Assembly (NCBI GenBank): GCA_002712945.1
Contig: PAVA01000049.1
Coordinates: 1 to 12,445 of the forward strand
Direction: 5' to 3'
Source of the DNA: Citromicrobium sp.
Lineage (GTDB): Bacteria > Pseudomonadota > Alphaproteobacteria > Sphingomonadales > Sphingomonadaceae
DNA length: 12,445 bases
The notes under the pieces are model-generated. The model saw nothing but the letters and a program-made list of their open reading frames with translations. It did no database searches and was not told the DNA's origin. The translations under genes and the position numbers were made by a program. Positions 6,475-12,445 of this stretch are shown here, piece by piece. Every line of letters starts with the position of its first letter. The first letter of the stretch is position 1.

Positions 6475-7788
6475 ATGACTACGTTGAGATTGCTGCGACG
6501 GCGGCGCTTCCTGCCGCTGTTCTGCACCCAGGTGCTCAACGCCTTCAACGACAATCTCTACAAGACCGCGATGGTGCTGTTCGCCGTCTACGCAGTCTAT
6601 AGCGATCCGGACGCGGAAACGGCGTTCAGCGCAGTGGCATCGGCGCTGTTCATCGCGCCCTTCATCATGGTCTCCGCCATCGCGGGCCAGCTGGCCGACA
6701 TGCGCGACAAGGCCAGGATCATCCGCACGGTGAAGCTGTGCGAGATCGGCCTGATGACATTGGGGGCGACCGGCCTGTTCCTCGCCTGGCAGGGCCTGCT
6801 GGTGAACGCTGTCGCGATCCCGCTGATGCTGTTCGCGCTGTTCCTTGCCGGATTGCAGTCGACCTTTCTCGGGCCGATCAAATACGCGATCCTGCCGCAG
6901 CATCTGCGGCCCGGGGAGGTGCTGGCGGGCACCGGCCTGGTCGAGGCGGGGACGTATCTCGCGATCCTGTTCGGCACCATCCTCGCGGGCTGGATCCCGG
7001 TCGAGGCGGCAATGGTGCTTGTGATCTTGACCGCGCTGGTAGGCTATACGACCAGTCGCCAGATCCCCAGCGCCCCCGCCCTTGGCGATGTCGAGCCGAT
7101 CGACTGGAACATCCTGCGTTCCTCGGTCGCGCTGGTCCGCTCGGTCATGCAGGACCGGGTGATCTACCTCGCCACTCTCGCGATCAGCGTATTCTGGACC
7201 GTCGGGGCGATTCTGTTCATTCAGTTTCCGCCGCTGGCGAAGAACGTGATCCATGCGAGCAAGGAAGTCGCCACGCTGTTCATCGTGATGTTCTCGATCG
7301 GCATCGCGATCGGGTCGGTCGTCATCAACCACCTGCTGAAGGGCGAGGTGTCGGCACGCCATGCCCCGGCGAGCGTGGTAGGCATGGGCTTCTTCATCGT
7401 GCTCTTCTATCTGTTCGTGCGCCAGTGGCCGACGGGCTTCGAGGGCAGCTTCCTGACCGTGCCGGAGTTTCTCGCCTTCCCCCTCGCGTGGGTGTTGCTG
7501 GGCATCTTGCTGTGCATCGCGATTGCGGGAGGCATCTTCGTGGTCCCGCTCTACGCCTTTCTGACGACACGCGTTTCGGGCAACCGCGCCTCGCGCACGA
7601 TCGCGGCCACCAACATGGTCAGCTCGACCTTCATGGTCGGCGGTGCGGTGCTGGCCCTCGGCATGACCGCCGCCGGCCTCGCCATCGCGGAGCAGGTGCT
7701 GGCCAGCGTCGCGCTTTGCCTTCTCACCAGTTGGGTGGCGCGCAAGCTCCATGCCGAGGAGCACTTGCCGAGCGTTCACCTCGACTGA
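6475..7788 (+). CDS. MFS transporter of the LplT (lysophospholipid transporter) type
   Basis: Major facilitator superfamily membrane protein of 437 residues with about 11-12 hydrophobic segments. The N-terminus, FLPLFCTQVLNAFNDNLYK at residues 12-30, is characteristic of LplT and of the transporter half of Aas-type fusions. LplT moves lysophosphatidylethanolamine and lysophosphatidylglycerol to the inner leaflet for re-acylation. The block FLGPIKYAILPQHLRPGEVL also fits this family. The protein stops after the transporter part: there is no acyltransferase or AMP-binding domain, and no aas gene is adjacent. The start at 6475 is supported by GGAG at 6464-6467, 7 nt away; the open frame extends upstream to an ATG at 6391, but that Met lies in the hairpin and the extra residues do not look like family sequence. 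Its divergent neighbour pgsA supports a phospholipid role. The substrate is inferred. Confidence 0.85.
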   Translation: MTTLRLLRRRRFLPLFCTQVLNAFNDNLYKTAMVLFAVYAVYSDPDAETAFSAVASALFIAPFIMVSAIAGQLADMRDKARIIRTVKLCEIGLMTLGATGLFLAWQGLLVNAVAIPLMLFALFLAGLQSTFLGPIKYAILPQHLRPGEVLAGTGLVEAGTYLAILFGTILAGWIPVEAAMVLVILTALVGYTTSRQIPSAPALGDVEPIDWNILRSSVALVRSVMQDRVIYLATLAISVFWTVGAILFIQFPPLAKNVIHASKEVATLFIVMFSIGIAIGSVVINHLLKGEVSARHAPASVVGMGFFIVLFYLFVRQWPTGFEGSFLTVPEFLAFPLAWVLLGILLCIAIAGGIFVVPLYAFLTTRVSGNRASRTIAATNMVSSTFMVGGAVLALGMTAAGLAIAEQVLASVALCLLTSWVARKLHAEEHLPSVHLD

Positions 7789-7800
7789 GAAATCGCGTTT

Positions 7801-7992
7801 TCAGAAGATGAAGACGAGCGCGCCCACCAGGCACGCCACATAGGCGCCGAGGAAGCCCATCCAGTCGTTCCTGGCCCACGCCCAGCGGGTCGTCCCCACC
7901 ATCCGGTCGCGGTGCAGATCCGGGCGCACCATCAGCGATGCGCGGAAGGGATGGCGGGCCGATTCGTCGGTAAGGACAAGCGAACGTCTCAT
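7801..7992 (-). CDS. Small C-tail-anchored membrane protein, unknown function
   Basis: A 63-residue ORF. Residues 1-43 are polar and basic (MRRSLVLTDESARHPFR, later RPDLHRDRMVGTTRWAWARND). Residues 44-63 are one hydrophobic helix that runs to the last residue, so the protein would be tail-anchored with the basic part in the cytoplasm. Reasons to call it real: the ORF fills the space neatly, stopping 12 bp from the convergent lplT stop; the composition is protein-like; and a CtrA-like site lies just upstream. There is no clear Shine-Dalgarno before the ATG (upstream bases are CGCTCCCC), so translation may be leaderless or weak. No function is recognised. I believe similar short proteins occur in other sphingomonads, but this was not searched. 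Confidence 0.65.
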   Translation of the reverse strand: MRRSLVLTDESARHPFRASLMVRPDLHRDRMVGTTRWAWARNDWMGFLGAYVACLVGALVFIF

Positions 7993-8004
7993 GGGGAGCG
8001 AGGC

Positions 8005-8019
8005 TTAACTTTTTGGTAA
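8005..8019. promoter_or_regulatory. CtrA-like site (TTAA-N7-GTAA)
   Basis: TTAA at 8005-8008, seven bases, then GTAA at 8016-8019. This matches the alphaproteobacterial CtrA box TTAA-N7-TTAA at seven of eight fixed bases. It lies 12 bp upstream of the start codon of the small membrane protein and 113 bp upstream of the thiamine-diphosphate enzyme. It is a short motif in AT-rich sequence, so chance occurrence cannot be excluded. Confidence 0.4.
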
Positions 8020-8132
8020 GCATTGGCGAGCCCGGCGCTGGCCTGCGTCCGCGGGTGGGACAGACGCGGGGAAAGACCCTTAACGGCAGCACCCGATTGC
8101 CGCGCGCAGCGCACAGCATTAGTGGCAGCCTC

Positions 8133-9812
8133 ATGGCCAATCCCGATACCCGCCCCACGCCTCCGGATGCCGCGCGCCTCCTCGTCGATTGTCTTGCCGT
8201 GCAGGGCTGCGACCGTATCTTCACCGTGCCGGGAGAAAGCTTTCTCCCCGTGCTCGACGCGCTGGTCGACCGGCCGGAAATCGATCTGGTGACCTGTCGT
8301 CAGGAAGGGGGCGCGGCGTTCATGGCCTGCGCCGACGGGGCTATGACGCAAGCGCCGGGGATTGCCTTTGTCACGCGCGGTCCGGGGGCGACCAATGCCA
8401 GCATCGGCGTGCATGTCGCCCATCAGGACAGCCAGCCGATGATCCTGTTCGTCGGCGACGTGTCGCGCGAGATGCGCGACCGCGAGGGCTTTCAGGAGAT
8501 CGACTTCCCCGCCTTCTTCGCGCCGATTTCCAAGTGGGCCGCCCGGATCGACCGCGCCGACCGTATCCCCGAATATGTCGCGCGCGCCTATGCCACCGCG
8601 ATCTCCGGCAGGCCGGGCCCGGTGGTCCTCGCCCTGCCCGAGGACATGCTCTACGACGAAACCTCGGCCAGCCCGCGCGCGCAGGTGTCGCGGCCCGCGC
8701 AGGCGCCCTGCCCCGATGCGATGCAGGCGATGATGGCGCTGATCGGCGATGCCGCCGCGCCGCTCGCCATCGTCGGCGGGGCAGGCTGGAACGCCAAGGC
8801 ACGCGAATATTTCCAGCTATTCGCCGAAAGGCTCGGCCTGCCGGTGGCGACGGCGTTCCGGCGTCAGGACGCGATCTCGCCCTCCTCGCCCGTCTATGCG
8901 GGGAACCTGGGCTACGGGCCCAACCCGAAGCTGGTCGAACGGGCGAAGGCGGCGGACCTGCTGCTGGTGGTCGGCGCAAGGCTGGGCGAGGCGACGACGG
9001 ATGGCTACCGCGTGCCCCCCCTGATCGACGGCGAACGCACGCTGGTCCACATCCATCCCGATCCCGAGGAACCGGGCAGCGTTTACCCGGCCGACCTCGC
9101 GATCTGCGCCGCCATGGACGAATTCGCCGAAAGCGCGGCGCTGTGGGCGGGCGAAGACCCGCTGCCCTTCGATGCCGGGGGCGAAGCCCATGCTGAGTGG
9201 GAAGAATGGGCCACTGCGCATCCGAGCGAGACCTACCCCCTCGACCTCGCGCAATGCGTCCAGTTCATGCGTGATACGCTGCCCGCGGATACGATCATCT
9301 GCAACGGCGCGGGCAATTTCGCGGGCTGGTGGCACCGCTACTGGCGCTATGCCGGATACCCGAGCCAGCTCGCGCCGACCTGCGGGGCGATGGGCTACGG
9401 CGTGCCTGCCGCCGTGGCCGCAGCGCGGCGATTCCCCGACCGCACGGTGGTTGCCGTCGCGGGAGATGGCGATTTCCTGATGAACGGACAGGAACTGGCG
9501 AGCGCGGCGCAGGCCGGGTGCGACCTGATCGTAATCGTGGTCGACAATAGCGGTTATGGCACGATCCGCATGCACCAGGAGCGCGAGTTTCCGGAGCGCA
9601 TCTCTGCAACCCGGCTGGAAAATCCGGACTTCGCGGCATTCGGGGCAAGTTTCGGGGCGTGGTCCGCCACTGCCGAAACCACCGACCAGTTCAAGGATGC
9701 GCTTACAGCCGCCGAGGGCCGCACGGGCCTGCGGCTCATTCACGCGAAGATCGATATCGAACAGCTCGCCGCCAGCGGAGCAACCGTCAGCGGGCTGCGT
9801 TCCAAAGGCTGA
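8133..9812 (+). CDS. Thiamine-diphosphate-dependent enzyme, acetolactate-synthase-like (IlvB superfamily), substrate unknown
   Basis: A 559-residue cytoplasmic enzyme with the usual three-domain order: pyrimidine-binding domain (about 10-175), central domain (about 195-325) and diphosphate-binding domain (about 375-545). VPGESFLPVLDAL precedes the catalytic Glu58 in CRQEGGAAF, which activates the cofactor. The metal/diphosphate motif is G444-D445-G446 with N472 in DNSGYG, and GAMGYGVPAA precedes it. The sequence RGPGATNASIGVH is conserved in this superfamily. The FAD contacts of true acetohydroxyacid synthase cannot be confirmed. No ilvN regulatory subunit or ilvC is adjacent, which argues against the main branched-chain enzyme; it may act on another 2-oxo acid. 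A WWHRYWRY stretch before GAMGYG is unusual. The ATG at 8133 is chosen; the frame stays open upstream to a TTG, without family-like sequence. It is followed by a strong terminator. Confidence 0.88.
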   Translation: MANPDTRPTPPDAARLLVDCLAVQGCDRIFTVPGESFLPVLDALVDRPEIDLVTCRQEGGAAFMACADGAMTQAPGIAFVTRGPGATNASIGVHVAHQDSQPMILFVGDVSREMRDREGFQEIDFPAFFAPISKWAARIDRADRIPEYVARAYATAISGRPGPVVLALPEDMLYDETSASPRAQVSRPAQAPCPDAMQAMMALIGDAAAPLAIVGGAGWNAKAREYFQLFAERLGLPVATAFRRQDAISPSSPVYAGNLGYGPNPKLVERAKAADLLLVVGARLGEATTDGYRVPPLIDGERTLVHIHPDPEEPGSVYPADLAICAAMDEFAESAALWAGEDPLPFDAGGEAHAEWEEWATAHPSETYPLDLAQCVQFMRDTLPADTIICNGAGNFAGWWHRYWRYAGYPSQLAPTCGAMGYGVPAAVAAARRFPDRTVVAVAGDGDFLMNGQELASAAQAGCDLIVIVVDNSGYGTIRMHQEREFPERISATRLENPDFAAFGASFGAWSATAETTDQFKDALTAAEGRTGLRLIHAKIDIEQLAASGATVSGLRSKG

Positions 9813-9816
9813 CATG

Positions 9817-9853
9817 AAAAAAGGGCGGCACCGCGCAGGTACCGCCCTCTTTT
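9817..9853. terminator. Bidirectional intrinsic terminator between the TPP enzyme and csbD
   Basis: AGGGCGG (9822-9828) pairs with CCGCCCT (9842-9848); after a C-A mismatch, ACC (9830-9832) pairs with GGT (9838-9840) around the loop GCGCA. The stem is preceded by six A (9817-9822) and followed by CTTTT (9849-9853). It therefore gives a GC stem plus U-run in both directions. It starts 5 bp after the TPP-enzyme stop and 18 bp beyond the csbD stop, serving two convergent genes. Confidence 0.88.
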
Positions 9854-9871
9854 ATCGGTCAGGCTTGGCGA

Positions 9872-10042
9872 TCAGATGTCGTCACCGAGCGCGCCTTCGA
9901 CTTCGCCCTTGGTCTGCTGGGCCTTGCCCTTGACCTCCTGCCCGCGGCCTTCGGCGCGGGTTTCGGGATCGTTCGACTGCTGCTTGGCTTCGCCGATCGC
10001 TTCGTTGACGTTGCCTTCGACCTTGCTCTTCAGTTCACCCAT
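9872..10042 (-). CDS. CsbD-family general stress protein
   Basis: A 56-residue, highly charged and hydrophilic protein: MGELKSKVEGNVNEAIGEAK, then a QQSNDPETRAEGRGQE segment and VKGKAQQTKGEVEGALGDDI. The repeated K-x-E-G-x2-x-E-A-x-G pattern is typical of CsbD/YjbJ-like proteins, which are small, soluble, largely helical and stress-induced; their molecular function is not known. The ATG at 10042 has a good Shine-Dalgarno, GGAG at 10053-10050, 7 nt away. An EcfG-type promoter match lies about 50 nt upstream, which fits induction by general stress. The gene ends at the bidirectional terminator shared with the TPP enzyme. There is no signal peptide or membrane segment. The family call is firm; the specific role is not. 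Confidence 0.9.
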   Translation of the reverse strand: MGELKSKVEGNVNEAIGEAKQQSNDPETRAEGRGQEVKGKAQQTKGEVEGALGDDI

Positions 10043-10092
10043 CTCGATTCTCCGTTTTTCATGCGTCGGCGTGATTGCCGATGTGCAAAAGA

Positions 10093-10118
10093 AACCGCGA
10101 AACAGGGACTTGCGTTCC
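10093..10118 (-). promoter_or_regulatory. EcfG-type (general stress sigma factor) promoter of csbD
   Basis: On the minus strand, GGAAC at 10118-10114, then 17 bases, then GGTT at 10096-10093. The consensus for alphaproteobacterial EcfG is GGAAC-N16/17-CGTT, so only the first base of the -10 element differs. The predicted start of transcription would give a 5' leader of about 40-50 nt before csbD. CsbD genes are common members of the PhyR-EcfG regulon, so position and target agree. Confidence 0.7.
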
Positions 10119-10189
10119 GCATCGAGTGGGCCAATGCGCCAAAGCGAGTGGCGCTTGCGACCAATCAGCGCTCGATGCCGTCGGACCGG

Positions 10190-10597
10190 CTAGACGCCCG
10201 CCATCGCGAGGATGACCGACCATTCGTCGGGCATCACCTCGCCCACGGACAGGCGTGAAAGTTTCACAAGCTGCATTTCCGCCAGCCTGGGCTCCGCCTT
10301 CACCTCCTTCAGCGTGACGGGATGGGGCAGCTTGGTTTTCGGCTTCACCCTCACCGCAGCCCACTTGCCGGTCTCGTCGGTCGGGTCGGCCATTCCCGCT
10401 TCGACGATTTCCACGATGCCGACAATCTCGCGCCCGATGTTGGAATGGTAGAAAAACGCCTGATCACCGACCTCCATCGCCAGCAGATTGTTCTTCGCCT
10501 GGTGACTGCGCACGCCGTCCCACACGCCTTCGCCATCGCGTTCGAGGTCGTCCCAACCGTAAACGTCGGGCTCGGATTTCATCAGCCAGTAGCGCAA
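10190..10597 (-). CDS. EVE-domain protein (PUA/YTH-like fold)
   Basis: A 135-residue single-domain protein of the EVE family, related in fold to PUA, YTH and ASCH domains and to human THYN1; such domains bind modified bases in nucleic acid. Nearly the whole length is domain: RYWLMKSEPDVYGWDDL at residues 2-18, WDGVRSHQAKNNLLAMEVGD at 26-45, FFYHSNIGREIVGIVEI after it, and a C-terminal LSRLSVGEVMPDEW. Start choice: the first in-frame ATG (10618) has no Shine-Dalgarno and adds MERESET, whereas a TTG at 10597-10595 has AGGGAG 9 nt upstream and begins directly at the domain (M-RYWLMKSEP). I prefer the TTG. The gene lies 147 bp upstream of csbD on the same strand and is divergent from the GGDEF-EAL gene. 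Substrate and partner are unknown. Confidence 0.9.
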   Translation of the reverse strand: MRYWLMKSEPDVYGWDDLERDGEGVWDGVRSHQAKNNLLAMEVGDQAFFYHSNIGREIVGIVEIVEAGMADPTDETGKWAAVRVKPKTKLPHPVTLKEVKAEPRLAEMQLVKLSRLSVGEVMPDEWSVILAMAGV

Positions 10598-10747
10598 GGT
10601 TTCGCTCTCCCTTTCCATTCGATTGCGAACCGCATGCCATGAGGCCCCGCCCTTCCACGAGCACGCAAGGCGGCATTTACCCGATTTTCAACACCGCGTG
10701 GCAGATAGGCCCGGAGACAGAACACCAAACCAGCCACGGGACGATCG

Positions 10748-12421
10748 ATGAACCGGCGCACGGGGGACCAGAAGGACAAGCTGCCCAGCCTGAAGAAGGC
10801 GGAGCGGGATATCGTGATGCTCGGCATTGCGACGGCGGCGATCATCATGTTCGTCGGGATCGGCGGCACGGTAATGCCGCAGGTCACGCAGCACCTGCTC
10901 GATGGCGACGTCTCGCCACCGGAGACGGTTCTGGTCAACGCGCTACTGCTGAATATCGCGCTGATCATCTTCGGGTGGCGCCGCTATGCCGATCTGCGCG
11001 AGGAGATCGAACAGCGTCGCCAAGCGGAAGAGCAGGCCCGCCACCTGTCGCAGATCGACCCGCTGACCGGTTGCTATAACCGGCGCTGCACAACCGAGAA
11101 GCTGATGGAAGAGATCGATGCTCCGAAGGCGGCCAATCACGCCGCGGGCTTCGTGATGATCGATCTGGACGGGTTCAAGGAAATCAACGACCGTCACGGC
11201 CACCAGGCAGGGGATACCGTGCTGCTCGCGATCGCCAACCGACTGCGCGAGATTGCCCCCGAAAACGCGAGCGTGGCGCGACTGGGCGGAGACGAATTCG
11301 CGGTCATCCTGCCGATCGAGGGCGAAAACCTCGATCCGGTGGAAGAGTGGGCCGGCAATATGATCGCCGCGGTCGCGCAGCCGATCGAGACCGACATGGG
11401 CGAGCTGGAAGTGACGATTTCCGCGGGGATCGCGATCCACAAGCCGGGCAAGCCGGTCGAAAGCCTCGAGGGTGCGGCCCGCGAACTGATGCACCGCGCC
11501 GACCTCGCGATGTATCATGCCAAGAAGGAAGGCCGGAACCGCTATTGCTGGTTCGACAAGGCGATGGAGGTCGAGGCGCGCATCCGTCGCGAGATGGAAA
11601 GCGCGATCCGCAAGGGCCTCGACCGCGGCGAATTCGTGCCGCACTACGAACAGCAGATCGATCTCGAGACGGGCAAGCTGGTCGGCTTCGAGATGCTGGC
11701 CCGCTGGCATTCGTCCGAACTGGGCGAAGTGGCGCCGGACATCTTCATTCCGGTCGCGGAGCAGTGCGGTCTCATCGGCACGCTGTCCGAATCGCTCATC
11801 CGCCGGGCGCTGGTGGACGCGCAGAGCTGGCATCCCAGCCTGACACTGTCGGTCAATGTATCGCCGGTCCAGCTGCGCGACCCGTGGTTTCCGCAAAAGC
11901 TGCTCAAGCTGCTGGTAAGCAGCGAGTTTCCGCCCGCACGGCTCGATGTCGAGATTTCCGAAAGCTGCCTGCAGGAAAACCTGACCGCGGTGCAGACGAT
12001 GATCGTCAGCCTCAAGAACCTGGGCGTGCGGGTGAGCCTCGACGATTTCGGCACCGGGTTCGCCACGCTGACCCAGCTGCGCACCCTGCCCTTCGACAGG
12101 GTCAAGATCGACCGCAGTTTCGTGGGCGAACTGCGCAAGGTCGCCGAGGCCGCGCCGAGCCTGATGGCGGACCACGAGTACCGCGACCATATCGTCAGCA
12201 CGCTCGTCTCGCTGGGCAAGGGGTTGCAGATCCCGGTGACGGCCGAAGGCATCGAGGATGATTCGATCCTCGAAACGCTGCGCCAGATGGGCGAGATGAA
12301 GGGCCAGGGCTATCTCTACGGCAAGCCCGAGGATGCTGCTGCGGTGGTCAAGCGGCTGGGCGAACTCGACATGCTGTCGACTCCCCCTGGGACCGACCCG
12401 ATCCAGCGCAAGAGCGCCTGA
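10748..12421 (+). CDS. Membrane-bound GGDEF-EAL protein (diguanylate cyclase/phosphodiesterase)
   Basis: A 557-residue bifunctional cyclic di-GMP enzyme. Two membrane helices (about 22-44 and 61-78) enclose a short periplasmic loop too small for a normal sensor domain. A charged linker (about 82-100) leads to the GGDEF domain: DPLTGCYNRR, then DLDGFKEINDRHGHQAGD, with the intact GGDEF loop at 180-184. The inhibitory RxxD position reads PENA, so that site is lost. The EAL domain follows from about 290: the signature is E315-M-L rather than EAL, and other catalytic positions are present (N370 in SVNVSPVQL, D432-D433 in DDFGTG, K453 in VKIDRSF, E500 in TAEGIE). Since EML occurs in active enzymes, hydrolysis is likely. 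The balance between the two activities cannot be read from sequence. A GGGA 6-7 nt before the ATG supports the start. Confidence 0.94.
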   Translation: MNRRTGDQKDKLPSLKKAERDIVMLGIATAAIIMFVGIGGTVMPQVTQHLLDGDVSPPETVLVNALLLNIALIIFGWRRYADLREEIEQRRQAEEQARHLSQIDPLTGCYNRRCTTEKLMEEIDAPKAANHAAGFVMIDLDGFKEINDRHGHQAGDTVLLAIANRLREIAPENASVARLGGDEFAVILPIEGENLDPVEEWAGNMIAAVAQPIETDMGELEVTISAGIAIHKPGKPVESLEGAARELMHRADLAMYHAKKEGRNRYCWFDKAMEVEARIRREMESAIRKGLDRGEFVPHYEQQIDLETGKLVGFEMLARWHSSELGEVAPDIFIPVAEQCGLIGTLSESLIRRALVDAQSWHPSLTLSVNVSPVQLRDPWFPQKLLKLLVSSEFPPARLDVEISESCLQENLTAVQTMIVSLKNLGVRVSLDDFGTGFATLTQLRTLPFDRVKIDRSFVGELRKVAEAAPSLMADHEYRDHIVSTLVSLGKGLQIPVTAEGIEDDSILETLRQMGEMKGQGYLYGKPEDAAAVVKRLGELDMLSTPPGTDPIQRKSA

Positions 12422-12445
12422 GCTTCACGCCCAACCTTTACCTGA

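Noticed and set aside
6337..7779. 480-residue open frame antisense to the lplT-like gene
   Set aside because: Its composition is extreme in His, Gln, Arg and Asp, as expected from the complement of a hydrophobic GC-rich gene. The sense frame is a clear MFS protein.
1..12445. Mobile elements, CRISPR, toxin-antitoxin or phage-defence genes
   Set aside because: No transposase, integrase, direct-repeat array, toxin-antitoxin pair or defence motif is seen. Base composition and codon use look uniform. The EVE-domain gene alone is not enough for a defence claim.

Overview
The window reads as ordinary chromosomal DNA of a GC-rich alphaproteobacterium, most likely a sphingomonad of the Erythrobacter type. 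This is inferred from a MipZ-type division ATPase, a PhyR/EcfG-style general-stress promoter, a CtrA-like site, and a palindromic repeat of a type I recall as common in sphingomonads. No species is claimed. I see no rRNA, tRNA, CRISPR array, insertion sequence, phage gene or attachment site.

Left part (1-4466). The 5' portion of aspS runs leftward off the window edge. Divergent from it is rnd (RNase D). A repeat-type inverted repeat lies between rnd and a peroxide-sensing oxyR that keeps both redox cysteines. A mipZ-family ATPase follows on the same strand.

Middle part (4467-7992). A soluble diguanylate cyclase converges on mipZ with only 24 bp between the stops. Upstream of it on the same strand is pgsA, which makes phosphatidylglycerophosphate. 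pgsA is divergent from an lplT-like lysophospholipid transporter, so two phospholipid genes share a 131 bp control region that contains a perfect hairpin. A 63-residue C-tail-anchored membrane protein converges on lplT.

Right part (7993-12445). An orphan thiamine-diphosphate enzyme of the acetolactate-synthase superfamily is followed by a strong bidirectional terminator. Beyond it lies a 56-residue CsbD stress protein on the opposite strand, with a good match to an EcfG promoter. An EVE-domain protein lies upstream of csbD. Divergent from the EVE gene is a two-TM GGDEF-EAL protein that probably both makes and degrades cyclic di-GMP.

The genes form many short units rather than one pathway operon. 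Shared themes are stress response (oxyR, csbD), cyclic di-GMP signalling (two proteins, both without the usual inhibitory site), membrane phospholipids (pgsA, lplT) and division-site control (mipZ). No stretch longer than 300 bp lacks a gene. I did not find a clear undescribed system. The best leads are the uncharacterised N-terminal domain of the first cyclase, the csbD promoter, the extended MipZ, and the regulated-looking small membrane protein.
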